Assembly (NCBI RefSeq): GCF_042100115.1
Contig: NC_091273.1
Span: 186,001-250,000 of the forward strand
From: Alternaria dauci
Lineage: Eukaryota; Ascomycota; Dothideomycetes; Pleosporales; Pleosporaceae
Direction: 5' to 3'
Length of the DNA stretch: 64,000 nucleotides
Shown here: positions 12,502 through 23,485 of the stretch, piece after piece
Position numbering within the stretch: position 1 is the first letter of the stretch
Layout: each line of letters starts with the position of its first letter
The notes under the pieces: model-generated
What the model was told of the DNA's origin: nothing
The model's database searches: none
The model's input: the letters and a program-made list of their open reading frames with translations, nothing else
Made by a program: the position numbers and the translations under genes

Positions 12502-14999
12502 ATAACTTTAGGGCTTAAAAAATTTATGTAAGGATATTAAGTAAGTTATAGCTTACTATAAGTATATACTAAATAGCTATTAGCTTAGGTAGGGTAAACT
12601 CTACCTTAGGGGTAATTTCTTTAATTACCTTTAATAGGTTAAGTATACGCGCTTCCTCTTCTACTTTAAGGTAAGTAGTTAGGTAGTTACTAATCTTCTT
12701 ATAGCTAAACTCCTAGGGGCTATTAGTTCTAAGGCTAAATCTCTTAAGTACTTTAGTTACCTATCTAAGTAGTAATCCCTTAACTAGATAGAAACCTTAG
12801 TATTCTTTATTAATAGTTACAGCTTTAATATAACGCTTACCATGGATCTAAAACTCCTATAGGTATTCTTTAATATTTAGATTAGACCTTACTTAATACT
12901 AAAGAAGCTAATATTTAAAGTATTTAGCTTATACTTCTTACTAGCTCTAGTTATTACTCCTAAATAGCCTCCTAAGTACTTCTCTAAAGTCTTTCTAAGA
13001 CTTATTTATCTAAGCTATATTATAGGTATTAGAAGCTTAGATAATAGTCTACTACTTTTACTTACAGTAGGCTAAGAGCCTATTAACTATAGCTTTATTA
13101 CTAAACCTATAGTACTTAGATGTATCTTTAAAGTATTCTAAGAACGTAGTAATATTAGTACTATTAAAGACTAGAACTATTTTAGCTAAGTATAGTAGGA
13201 GTTACGTAGCTACTATTAGGTCTTAGCTTCCTAGCTATTAGAGTAAGGCTACTATTATCTAAAAGACCTTTATTATTTTATTATTAGGGGACTATACTAG
13301 TAGAATATCTAAGGAAATAGAGCTTCTTAGTATTACTACTAGTACACTTAGTAAATCTACTAGCGTTATTATACTATTAGCTAAGGCTTCTAGTTTCTTT
13401 ATTTTAGTAGTAGAAGTAAATTAATTTATATTTTAGCTTCTAGCTAGTAGCTTAGTAACAGATTAGGTTCTTTTACCTATCTTATTCTTTACTTATTAGT
13501 TCTTACTTATCTATATAATATATATAATAAGTATAGTAAGGGCTATAATAAAGAGTATAAGTACTATATAAAGTAGTACTTAGGTTTAACTAGTTAGTTA
13601 CTTATATATCTAAGAGTCTTTTAGTAAGAGGGTAATTACCTTATTCTTTATATATCTTAAGATACTATCTTAGTTAGCTATCTTTAGTCTATTAATTTAA
13701 TTATTTATTATTAGTTTTTTCCTTATTAGTAGTACTCTATAGGGGCTATTACTATTATTCTTAGCCTTATATATTATTTAGCCTATTTATATATACTCTA
13801 TTATATTCTTTATCTATATAGCTATCTAAAGGATTATTATCTTAGCCTATACTCTTTATATAATATACTATCTTATACAGCGTAGCTATACTCTAGTTAT
13901 AACCCTAGTGCTATTAGTAACTTAGTACCTCTATTATATCTTTCTTACTTCTTAGGGGTCTTTCTATATCCCTACTTATTTATATTCTCTAGTCTTTACA
14001 CTTTTTTATTACTAAATATTCTTTAGGTTACTATATACTATTACTATTCTCTTATTATTTTTTACTTATTATATACTACATCTATTCTAATTTCCCTTAC
14101 TATCTAAAACTATAAGATAGAGCGTCTTATAAAGTCTTTAGATAGATTTTACACTTAGTAAACGCTTATAGCTTTCCTAAGGTTAAAAGGTTATAAGGTC
14201 TACGTTTTAATTAGTTACTATATATAGTAGAGTATTTTATTACTAATTCTCTATTAGGAATAGGTGCTTAATACAGTAAGTAGATATAGAAATATTAAAA
14301 GGAGTATATATCTTATAGTTATTATTTTATAGCTAAACACTATTTAGCTAGTTTCTATAGGGCCTCTTTTTCCTATACTATCCCTACGTCTAATAGCTCT
14401 TTAGCTACTCGCACTTCCCCTAGTTCCTCTACTATAGTATTATATAAGGCTTTCTCTAAATAGTATCTTACTTATAGACTAGAGTCTACTAGCTACCTAA
14501 TATATATTTAGCGCTAGCATTATATAAGGCTAGTTATACGTTAACTAAGCGTCTTATAAAGTTATTATCCTAAGCTAGTAATCTTATAATAGCTTATACT
14601 TAGTTATTATCTAAAAGCCTTTTAAGTAATAGAGTAATACTAATCTTATATAAAGAGTAGACCTACTTATATATAATAGAAGAGGTAGTTAAGGAGCTTA
14701 ATACGCGTTATATTAATAGAGTCTTAGAGTAAGGCTCTACTAATTAAGATTAAATATAAAATATAAGAGGCTATACTTAGAGAGCTATTATATAGGTATA
14801 CTATTATTTTATTTAATAGAGAAGAGAACTATAAGCTACCTTATCCTAAAGGTTAATTAGTAGTAGCTTAGATTATCTTTTAGTCTAAGGTTTAGGGGTT
14901 TAGTCTAAGTATTACTTAGATATATTAATTATAAACTATATACCTTACGTACGTAACTAAAATACTATTAAGGAATAAGTTAATTAGGCTTTAGCCTAT
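12502..14999. repeat. RIP-degraded AT-rich DNA
   Basis: No gene or recognisable domain is left. Composition is the same as the rest of the block. It runs into the mutated copy of the repeat end at 15000-15140. Confidence 0.7.
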
Positions 15000-15140
15000 T
15001 ATAATATAAAAGATAGATAAAGAGGTATTATAGGTAAAAAGAGACTTCTAAATATACTAGGATAGTTTAGGCTTAGTTTTAAAATTTCTTAGTAATATAA
15101 TATAAGAGATTACTATAGGCCCTATCCTTAGGGCCTAGGG
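15000..15140. repeat. RIP-mutated copy of the 10339-10483 repeat end
   Basis: Alignment with the GC-rich copy shows almost only C-to-T and G-to-A changes. This is direct internal evidence that RIP operated on this repeat family. The remaining AT-rich sequence to about 15304 is unreadable, and host-like composition starts abruptly near 15305. Confidence 0.85.
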
Positions 15141-15304
15141 GGGGCCTATATACCTCTATACTACTATAATAGTATTATTTAATTAATACTATATATCTTT
15201 ATAACTTAGTTCTATAAGAAATTATTACTAGCTTTATATAATTTAATATATTTAATTACTTCTTAAATTATACTTATAGTAGTAGAGATATAATATATTA
15301 AAGA

Positions 15305-15830
15305 TAGGACAACGCGTAATGTTAGGATAGTGGGGTGGCTCGTTACGCGCACGGGCACTGTACATCATCCTACTTCCATAAGCGGCAAATTCTAAAATGC
15401 CGTTGATTACGGATGACGCTCCTGATGTTCAAGGCGACAATCTTGTCTGGAGCAGTCCCGTCACCACTCATTCGACCATTCGCTCTGATTGGGCTCTGTC
15501 TTATCCAATCGAAAATGCATCCACTGGCCTCACCATCATTGTTTCGAAGGCTTTTCCAGCTTGTCTCAGACGCACTGGGTGTCGCATCCGCGATGTCGTC
15601 GCGTTTTCATCGATTAAAGCTCGTTGCGACGCTGAGCTAATGTTGTGCTGTTGGCCTACAGAAGTCGCACAAGCCTGCGGATCGAGACATGCCTGGGCGG
15701 CGTCCTGCAGACATGGGGCGCATTTGTTACATCTGCAGCTCTGCAGGTTTGCGTACGCAGTTTTGAACTATTCGCTTGCTGCCAGTGTTCCCCCATCGAA
15801 GGCGCATGTCAAAACCTTTCTTTTTAGACG
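15305..15830 (+). promoter_or_regulatory. 5' flank of the HET gene
   Basis: This is normal-composition sequence between the RIP block and the HET start codon. Open frames here overlap the HET gene in another phase and show no domain. No TATA box or other defined element stands out. The HET gene is only about 0.5 kb from the heterochromatin-like block. Confidence 0.4.
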
Positions 15831-17846
15831 ATGGCATCGCCAACTTCAGTTTCTTTCTCTGCGCCGGCTGCGTCGCCTGAGGGCCTTTGCTCGCAGTGCG
15901 CGGCATTCGATCTGGACGATGCGCTGTGCTTCAAACCTGCGATACCAGTCCGATTCGTGTTGGAGATCACTCAGCTAAAGCCAAAGACTTGCTCATTCTG
16001 CAATTTCTTGTTTGGCAGCATGGGCCATCTAACGGAAGGTGGAACATACAACCTCACTGCTGTACAAACTCACGTTGCGGTTACTCCTCTTCTCAAAAAG
16101 ATCCAAGCCCCAGTACTGTGTATCGAAGCCCGGCGGGAATGGCAAATCTTCAACTTCTTTGACATTCGCAGCTCCATCATGTTCGATTCCACCGGACCTA
16201 TTGCTCGAAATTTGCAACCGATAACACCTATGGTCGATTATAGGGTCGTTCGTGAGTGGATTGATTCGTGTGTACAGACCCATCAATGTCACAGAGTCGA
16301 TAGCGGGAAGGATTCACAACAACCAAACTACGTACGCGACCTGGAGGTTATCGACTGCGAGGATCGCTTCATCAGATACTTACCGACCACCGCGTCATAC
16401 GTAACAGTGAGTTGTGTCTGGGGTAAGCCAGAAGGACAATCCGCTGACCAGGAAGCTCGCCTAGAGTCGCCAGCCCCAAATCTCTTACCACGAGACCTCC
16501 CAGCGACTATCGAAGACGCCATCAGAGTCACGCTTGCACTTAGGTACCGCTACCTTTGGATTGACAGGTACTGCTTGGATAAATCTTCAGAGAACTTCCA
16601 CGTGCAGCTCAAACAGATGGATAAGATCTACGCTGGGTCGACTTTAACCATTATCGCAGCTGCCGGCTCTGATGGTTCATATGGACTACCGGGCGTCAGT
16701 CGGCAACGCATTTTGAACCAACCCTTCCACTTTGGGCAAAGGACATTGCATTCTACGCCCTTCTTCAGCAGAGAAACATTGGAGAGTACAACATGGAGTT
16801 CAAGAGGCTGGACGTACCAGGAAGGCCTACTTTCGAAGAGGCGCCTTGTTTTCACCGACACCCAGCTTTATTACGAATGTGAGGAGAGATCTCGAAGGGA
16901 GGGCTGGTTAGCTCCAGAAGACATGTTCTGGCGACGTGATGAAGAGAGCACCGGTTCTTGGTGTGACTACTTCAAGACCCCAGACCCAGGCCTCTTCCCG
17001 ACCGTCAACGGGCACGTCAAAAGTGTTCTCAGTGGGATCGAAGCGTTCACAAAGCGATCGCTTACATACGAAGACGACGTGCTTAATGCATTGCTAGGGA
17101 TCTTTGCATTGCTACGAAAAGACAAGGTTTTTCCCGGTGGTGGCATTCAACATATTTGGGGAATTCCGTATTTTAGTTACGATGTGAACTTTCGGGGGGA
17201 AAGAACGCCACTCGCTATATCGCTATCGAGGTTCGTGAACAACTTGAGCTGGGATGTAGACGCTCCAGTCAGACGGAGGTTCGGATTTCCTAGTTGGTCA
17301 TGGACTGGATGGATTGGTCCAGTAAGATGGGCAAAGGGATTGATGCTGGTGGACAACGGCCGATACACCAGATGCCGATCTACGCCTGACGTCCCGTGTA
17401 CAGTCAGTGTGGAACTCAGGAATGGGAAAATCATCGACTGGCGAATGTACCACGCCATGTACGACTTATACGACACTCCCGAGGACGCACCCAACGCGCA
17501 GCAACTAGCACAGTATATCCACATCAGCGCTTACATCACCCAGCTCGTATACTCGGACTCATCAGGTTGGTACCAACTTGAGCTTGATCGCGAAAGATCA
17601 AACACGGATTGTAGACCAGTGTATATATCTGTCAGGCCTACAGCGGAAGATCATGTCAGCTTCGGTCGAGGGTTGCACGCGATGCACTTGCCGTGGTATC
17701 TCGAATACGGCCACGATAGCGAGTTCAATGTCCTGGTGATTCGGCGTCAAGGCACACATTGGGAAAGAGTTGGCATTGGTAGTACGTCAACACCCTTAGA
17801 AGCGGCACCCGTTAAGAAGACATGGATGACGATTCGCCTCGGCTGA
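15831..17846 (+). CDS. HET-domain protein (heterokaryon-incompatibility type)
   Basis: This is an intronless 671-residue protein. A short Cys-containing N-terminal region (CSQCAAFDLDD near 20-30, CSFCNFLFG near 54-62) precedes the HET domain at about 185-345. Its signature blocks are YVTVSCVWG (190-198), YLWIDRYCLD (241-250), and KIYAGSTLTIIAAAG (265-279), followed by SRGWTYQEGLLSKRRLVFT. HET domains in Ascomycota trigger the cell-death reaction that follows fusion of incompatible strains, and many copies per genome have no known partner. The C-terminal half has no recognised domain. The start codon was chosen because it gives the conserved N-terminal Cys block and lies in an ATGGC context. 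The gene directly borders RIP-degraded DNA, so the locus could be variable between strains. The family is certain; the specificity is unknown. Confidence 0.9.
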   Translation: MASPTSVSFSAPAASPEGLCSQCAAFDLDDALCFKPAIPVRFVLEITQLKPKTCSFCNFLFGSMGHLTEGGTYNLTAVQTHVAVTPLLKKIQAPVLCIEARREWQIFNFFDIRSSIMFDSTGPIARNLQPITPMVDYRVVREWIDSCVQTHQCHRVDSGKDSQQPNYVRDLEVIDCEDRFIRYLPTTASYVTVSCVWGKPEGQSADQEARLESPAPNLLPRDLPATIEDAIRVTLALRYRYLWIDRYCLDKSSENFHVQLKQMDKIYAGSTLTIIAAAGSDGSYGLPGVSRQRILNQPFHFGQRTLHSTPFFSRETLESTTWSSRGWTYQEGLLSKRRLVFTDTQLYYECEERSRREGWLAPEDMFWRRDEESTGSWCDYFKTPDPGLFPTVNGHVKSVLSGIEAFTKRSLTYEDDVLNALLGIFALLRKDKVFPGGGIQHIWGIPYFSYDVNFRGERTPLAISLSRFVNNLSWDVDAPVRRRFGFPSWSWTGWIGPVRWAKGLMLVDNGRYTRCRSTPDVPCTVSVELRNGKIIDWRMYHAMYDLYDTPEDAPNAQQLAQYIHISAYITQLVYSDSSGWYQLELDRERSNTDCRPVYISVRPTAEDHVSFGRGLHAMHLPWYLEYGHDSEFNVLVIRRQGTHWERVGIGSTSTPLEAAPVKKTWMTIRLG

Positions 17847-17923
17847 TAAAGTTTACCTGTCTTCATGCGAGCGGGTCTACTACTTTCCGAGCTGTCCTTA
17901 CTGTCACCAACCCATCGCAAGCC

Positions 17924-19708
17924 TTACTTTCCGTAGAAAGTACTCATACGATACTTGGTCTCACCCTCGTATTGCGCAAGATCTGTCAACGCTTGCTCGC
18001 CCTCTCGGATGATAGCCTGTCGTATTCTCTCGCTTCGCGGCTTGATGCTCACTTTGAACACCTGCGGTCGCATATTGAGGCCGTTCCTAATGAACGTCAG
18101 TACTTGTATCACAGCCACATCCCGTTTAAGACTCACGTATAGTCAAAGATATCGACGGGAATAGGCTTCCCACTCTCGTCTAGTGCCGGCTCGATCTTGA
18201 ACCCCCAAACTAGTCGCGCAACTGTCAACCATGTGCCTTGTTCGGCAAGCGCCTGGCCTGAGCACACACGTCGACCCCAGCCGAACGTCATATATCCCCT
18301 CTCACCAGGGAAAGGTCGCGAGTCAGGATGATCCTTCAAGAAGCGGTTCGGGTTGAAACGGTCCGGGTCTGGAAATTCGCGGTCATTGTGGTGTATGGCC
18401 CACACGTTGCCCTGCACCCATGTCGACTGCGGGATCAAGTAACCGTTGCAGTAATCGTCCTGGACTGGGGCATGTGGTTGTCCGCCAATGATGGCAACAG
18501 ATCGCCATCGAAACACTTCCTTCACAAACGCGCGCATGTAAGGCAGATTGGCGTCGTCTTCAAACGAGGGACTGCGATCCGGTCCGACAACGCGATCGAG
18601 CTCTTCCCATGCTGCCTGCATGGCTTCTGGAAACGCTCGCATTGCAAGAACAGCGGTGATGAGCGTACTACTCGAAGTATCCGATCCAGCGCCGAACAAG
18701 TTTCCGGTAAGCGCAGAGATCTCCTTTGGACTGAGACCGTACTTTTCCTGCTCTCTGAATAGCATCTTCGCATAGCAGTCATCGTGTCCCGGCTTCTCAT
18801 TCGCTTCACTTGCCAAAGAGTAGAAGAAGTCATGCCCGCGATGCGACCTCTTCTTTGACCCCATACCGTGCTTCCACGGCGCATATTCAGTCGGTACGCG
18901 AGCAAGAACCGGGAAGGTTTCCATCAGCATGGGGAACGTCTTCCCTGGCACGTTCAGATCGGCCGCCCGGTGCATCAGCGCGATGACTTCGGTGATAATG
19001 GGGTCATCGTGACTCGCAACACGCCTGCCGAAGCCGATGATGGAGACCACGCTGGTCGCGTAGCGTTCAAAGTGCGCGACATAGTTTTCAGGGGTATGCA
19101 GGAGATCGAGCGCGACAACCTTGCTCTCATCGTTCTGGAAGTCGCGATACTTCTTCACTTGCTGGATGCCAACACCTTGATGCGTCATTTTGCGCAGCAT
19201 CCGGAAGCGCTCACGCTGCGCTTGTGTGGTAGTGATCAGGTTTACGAGGTTGCTCTGACCAGAACCGAGTTCAGCAAATACGAGCATGCGTGGTCGTGAG
19301 CAGTATATGCCTGCTCTCTTATCAAGAAGTTCGTTCGCGGTCCACGCATCGTTGATCCATACGGTTGGGTTGCGTCCGATCCAATATGTTATCAATGGCG
19401 TATTGTATTTCTTCGACAGTTCCTCGAAGAAGATCCACGGCTTGTTATCTGGTAGCTGGAACGTGTTGCCAACGATTGGATACGGGAAAGGTCCGGGTGG
19501 CTTCTCAGTATCAGCATCATCGTCTCACATTACAGTGTGGCCTTCTTACCATCTTCGATCTCATGTACAGCATCCAGGCATAGTCTGCGAGCACCCCCAA
19601 AGCTGCGGTCGCGACGACTGCCAACGCAATGTTGCCTCCGCCAAACTTTGAGATGCCATGCTGCAAATAATGCAAAGGCAGAGCCTCGAAGACCTGTTCT
19701 ATCGCCAT
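17924..19708 (-). CDS. Cytochrome P450 (first of three)
   Basis: Three exons, 19550-19708, 18137-19503 and 17924-18086, give 562 residues. Introns are 46 and 50 bases with GTAAGA and GTGAGT donors and a CTGAC branch site in the second. The N-terminus has a membrane anchor (IALAVVATAALGVLA) followed by the proline hinge KPPGPFPYPIVGN. Visible P450 motifs are the I-helix AGSDTSSS (about 325-332), the ExxR of KEVFRWRS, a PERF-like DPDRFNPNRF, and the haem loop FGWGRRVCSG (about 460-469, Cys 467). It should be an ER-bound monooxygenase of the fungal class resembling O-methylsterigmatocystin oxidoreductase; the substrate is unknown. It is transcribed divergently from the F-box gene, with a small TIR transposon in the shared promoter about 0.4 kb upstream of its start. 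All motifs are intact. Confidence 0.92.
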
Positions 19709-20126
19709 GCTTCTCGCTGTTCACAAGGTGCGCTGCCGACGTCCGTTGGATGAAGATGTGCCGAGTTACGAGATGCGCTTCACCAACGCTTCCCCAACTC
19801 CACCTTGGCGGCTGTGAGCAGGCGTCCAATAATCTGACACTTCATGCCGAGCTTGCTAATGAAAAGGCATTGCAGCCAGCAGCATTGAGGGTAGCCATTT
19901 CAAGAGCGTTACATGCACAACCCCACATTGCGGGGGTGGGGCATGGATGCCGGGTAAACTTTGCAGCTTCATGGTCATATCGTACACCCAGGGGGTATGC
20001 AACTCTTTCCCCACTGGTGCGCATGCGCGAGAGGGTGGATCAGCGTTTGTGGGTATGGTGTTGGACGGCAAGCGAGAGACTGGCCGCAGATATTGCGCCG
20101 AGGCGCAATGCGCCGCCGGTGACTTA
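19709..20126 (-). promoter_or_regulatory. Promoter side of the first P450
   Basis: Intergenic DNA between the P450 start and the left end of the TIR element. A near-perfect C/G-rich stretch (GGGGGTGGGG near 19931-19940) could be a stress-response-like (AGGGG/CCCCT-type) site, but this is only a resemblance. No gene is present. Confidence 0.35.
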
Positions 20127-20127
20127 G

Positions 20128-20176
20128 CGTGTCTGTGCGCAATCCGAGCCAGTTCTCAATCCGAGCCACTTTTTAC
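20128..20176. repeat. Left terminal inverted repeat
   Basis: An exact inverse of 20789-20837. Matching stops at the first interior base, and the outermost base next to the flanking TA differs between the two ends. Confidence 0.92.
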
Positions 20177-20788
20177 ATACAAATCTCTAATATTAAAGTA
20201 GATATAACTTCTTTAATACTTAGTATTTTGACGAACTTCTAATACTAAAGTTATAGAGAAATATAAGCTCTATAAATCTCTAATCTTACTTTTTTAAATT
20301 TCTAAAATATAAGCTTTTTTTCTTAAAAAGTTAAAAAATAAGTACTTTAATAAAGTTACTTCTAGTATCTATAAGGTAAAGCTTTTATTTCTTTTTAACT
20401 TTAATATTTAAAGTTCTTAAAAATATTAAGTATTAAAAAAGTTATTTAGAAAAAACGTTTTTTTAAAATTTTAAAATCTTAAATCTTTAATAACTTTTTT
20501 AATTATTAAGATTTTTAGAATCTTTCTTAGTATTATAAATATAGAGACTTTTCTCTTTCTTAATAAAAAAAAAAGGTTTTAATTATCTTTATTATTTAAA
20601 AAGTATATTTTACTAGCGTTTTTAATAAACTAAATAACTTAGTAGTTATAGAGAAATATAAATATATTCTCCTCTTATATTATAGAGGAGGTAATTCTCT
20701 ATATTATATATATATAAAGGTTTTATTTATCTCTTATAGTTACTTAGATATTTAACTTTTAAAAAGTACTTTTTTGCTATTTTTACTA

Positions 20789-20837
20789 GTAAAAAGTGGC
20801 TCGGATTGAGAACTGGCTCGGATTGCGCACAGACACG
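20789..20837. repeat. Right terminal inverted repeat
   Basis: An exact inverse of 20128-20176. It contains two copies of GGCTCGGATTG separated by AGAACT. Confidence 0.92.
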
Positions 20838-20838
20838 G

Positions 20839-21258
20839 TAGCGCCGAGCGCGTCATGTCGACAGCACAACCGCGCGATGCTGTTCACCAACCTGTACATC
20901 GACTCATACCCGCGGCCACAGCTTGCCGCTCACGACTCGCGCTCTGACGAACTGTCTTTCGTCCAACTCCTTCCCAAACTCCTCACGATGTAGCACCTAC
21001 CCGATGCGGTGCCTACGATTACCGACGTACCAAGCCATCGCGAACGCGATACCTCCCAACCCACTGTCCCGATGTCCGACGAACCCATAGTTTACACGTC
21101 GAAGTACCCCGTTTTCTGCGGTGGCTTCCTGACATCACTTCGTACCGCCCTTCGTCTTTGCAACAAAGCCGTAACCATGGTAGCGATCGTCTGCGTGCGA
21201 GTTCCTCGCAATTTTTCAACTTCGTCGCACACCACTCCGAGAACACATCGCAATCAAG
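20839..21258 (+). promoter_or_regulatory. 5' flank of the F-box gene
   Basis: Normal-composition DNA from the right end of the TIR element to the F-box start codon. It has no gene and no element I can name. The insertion lies about 420 bases from the start codon, within usual fungal promoter range. Confidence 0.35.
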
Positions 21259-22837
21259 ATGGAAGAGGACATATACATAGAGGAACTCATGGCTTCTATC
21301 CCTGAAGACCTTGACAGCATATCCATCAACAAATGCGTCTTCAACTTTTCGGAGAGTCTGGAGTTTCTCCCCAGTGAGCTTATTGCCATGATCGTTGAGT
21401 ATCTACCCAAAGAGGACATACTCAAGCTTCGTTCGCTGGGCAACAAAAACTTATCACGAGCCACTGACCACAGCTTCGTAAGTAAACGCTATTCCAGAGG
21501 TATTTGCTACATTTCTGCGCATGGCGTCGGACCAAGCGGGGCATTTAGGATCATTTGTGCCCACGACTAACTGTTCTACACAGGCCAAAACATGCTTCTC
21601 TAGACGAAGATGCCGAACCACCACAGCAAGCGTCGCACGCCTCGAGGCCTTGTCCCGCACGCGATTCGCCAAGCATATTCGCGCACTCGAGGTGTCCATC
21701 CTTTTCCATTGCCAATCACCACGATTCGGCGGTCTACGCCTACGGACGCCCTGTTTAGCGGCTGCGCCCAATACCCAAGAGTTGGCGACGACTTTCGGGG
21801 GAATCCTCCAACGTCTGCCGAATCTCAAGAACTTTGTGCTTCGCGCTCCACCTGCTCTATCCGGCATGTCGGGCGCGGCATTGACGGACGAGCTGCCACA
21901 GCTTGGTGCTTCTGAGATGCAACCGAACTTGAGGTTCCACCCACCACACATATTCGCACTGTTCGGTCCAGAGCATCATCACGTTGTCGATACGCGGTCT
22001 ATGACCACCCTTGGATATATCCTGGTCTCCAGCTTCGAGAACGCAAGACAGCGGCTAGACAGTTTCCAGGTGTTGGGATTTACGGACTCGACTTGGCAGT
22101 CGAAATTGACATCTAGCCCAGCACTCTTCCACTCAATGATAAAACTACCCGCCCTACGAAACCTCACGTTCCTGAAGCTCGAATTGGACATGATGGCCTT
22201 CGAGAATGAATCTATGACTTCTCTTGTTAAAATGATCAAAGGCAACGCGAATCTTAAAGCGCTACATCTGACTGCGGGGCCGAAGGGCTTCCAGCGCTGG
22301 TCGTCGCGCAGCGAGGACTGGGCTCCTTTGCTCCTGCTACTCGGCTCTAGCCCGCCATTCCGCCTGCGTTCACTCGAAGTCGACGGGCTCGTCACAAGCC
22401 TGACTGCACCAACGCTTGCGCGTATCGTCAACGTACACTCATCTTCGATGCGCCGCGTCGTGCTCAAACACACAAACTTCCACCACCCAAACACCCTCCG
22501 CGAATTTTTCACAGCCTGTGCGAACTCGAGCATACGCTACTACATGTCAGAGAATTTCTTGTTTCATGAAACACGTATGCTGGTCGGTGCTAGTCTGGCT
22601 TTCTCCATCATCAGGGACGATATGCATTGCAACGTGGAATGTGAGAACATTGAGCAAGCCTGTTGCTGTGATATGTTCGACACGACTTGTCTAGATTGGG
22701 TGGAGGTACGGTTCCCTACCGGAGGTGGCAGACTGTTGTACGACAACGAGCATGGGCGGTACGGAGACGGATGGATGTACAAGGCCTTTATGGGCGGTGT
22801 CACGATGGTCAAGGATGGCGCTATCATTGATTTTTGA
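21259..22837 (+). CDS. F-box protein
   Basis: Two exons, 21259-21477 and 21584-22837, with a GTAAGT donor and an ACACAG acceptor, give 490 residues. An F-box lies at about 35-72 (LEFLPSELIAMIVEYLP followed by the Leu-rich second half). The remainder contains several degenerate leucine-rich stretches (LPALRNLTFLKLELD, NANLKALHLT, FRLRSLEVDGL) that suggest irregular LRR-type repeats. F-box proteins link substrates to the SCF ubiquitin ligase through Skp1. The substrate is unknown. The pattern of F-box, a 20-40 residue bridge and then a horizontally variable body is typical of the large expanded fungal F-box families. It diverges from the first P450, but nothing ties it functionally to that gene. 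Reading frame and intron are clean. Confidence 0.85.
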
Positions 22838-23180
22838 CGCACAATTGGTGCGAAGGGGCAGCATTCGGTGCATCTGATTTACGTAAGGAAAATGAAAAAA
22901 AAGTGAGTGGAATCTTCATGTGGTACCGGAGGAATTCTCTACTGCCATCCCCACGCCGGATTACCAGATACCTTGAGGGCATTTACAGCGAAGATAGAAT
23001 CCTAGATGTCGAGTATCTTGGGGCAATGTTGCGGCCTGAAAATAATGCATAAGCCTCACTCCAAGAAGACTGTTTTGTTTGTGATGGTCGGGGTTGCTAT
23101 GCACGCATGAGCTATCGCATGAATTTCACGGCGCATTTCTCCGCTGCGTTGTTCAGCGCATCTCCATGAATCAGCCTACT

Positions 23181-23405
23181 CTAATCTGGCCTAACAGTAT
23201 CCTCGAACTTGGCGTCAGGATCCGCCAGCAGCGACTCCAACCCATTGCCGTTCCAGTACTCCCAGAAGCGACTGTATTGGTCGACGAACTCGATCAAAAC
23301 CTCAGTGGTAAGTGCTTCGGGTCGGAGCATAACGAGAGCGAGTGTAAATCGATCTAGCCCTTCGAACCACAGTATCAATGGGCATACAGCAGGCGGTATT
23401 TGCTA
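23181..23405 (-). pseudogene. Possible gene remnant or 3' exon of an unrecognised gene
   Basis: A 65-codon open stretch (23181-23378) on the minus strand reads like real protein, for example RFTLALVMLRPEALTTEV and FVDQYSRFWEYWNGNG, and ends at a stop. Upstream it is open to an acceptor-like TTCTTAG|CAAATACC near 23405. A second plausible stretch (MRCTLDEINAMIINFLAN) lies upstream in another frame. I could not join the pieces by a convincing intron. It may be a frameshifted fragment or a small spliced gene. I do not recognise the family. The rest of 22838-23485 shows nothing. Confidence 0.3.
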
Positions 23406-23485
23406 AGAAATTGATGATCATTGCATTAATCTCATCAAGCGTGCATCGCATGACAATCATATACGGTTCTCAAGTCCAATGCGCT

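Larger units (their letters stand above)
20127..20838. mobile_element. Small DNA transposon with 49-bp perfect terminal inverted repeats
   Basis: The 49 bases at 20128-20176 and 20789-20837 are exact reverse complements. TA dinucleotides flank both ends (20125-20126, 20839-20840), as expected of a Tc1/mariner-type TA target duplication. Each TIR contains the subrepeat GGCTCGGATTG twice. The interior of about 610 bases is extremely AT-rich with no coding capacity, so the copy is non-autonomous (MITE-like) or a RIP-gutted element. It lies in the bidirectional promoter between the P450 (minus) and the F-box gene (plus). The identical TIRs imply either recent insertion or protection of the ends. 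Confidence 0.88.

Noticed and set aside
15397..15978. 193-codon plus-strand ORF upstream of and overlapping the HET gene
   Set aside because: It overlaps the conserved HET N-terminus in another frame and has no recognisable sequence.
19975..20169. Minus-strand ORF starting MARIENWLGLRTDT
   Set aside because: Its first residues are encoded by the transposon TIR; the same peptide begins the plus-strand ORF at 20796. It is an artefact of the inverted repeat.
20796..20993. Plus-strand ORF starting MARIENWLGLRTDT
   Set aside because: Same TIR-derived start as at 20169; no domain and no splice continuation.
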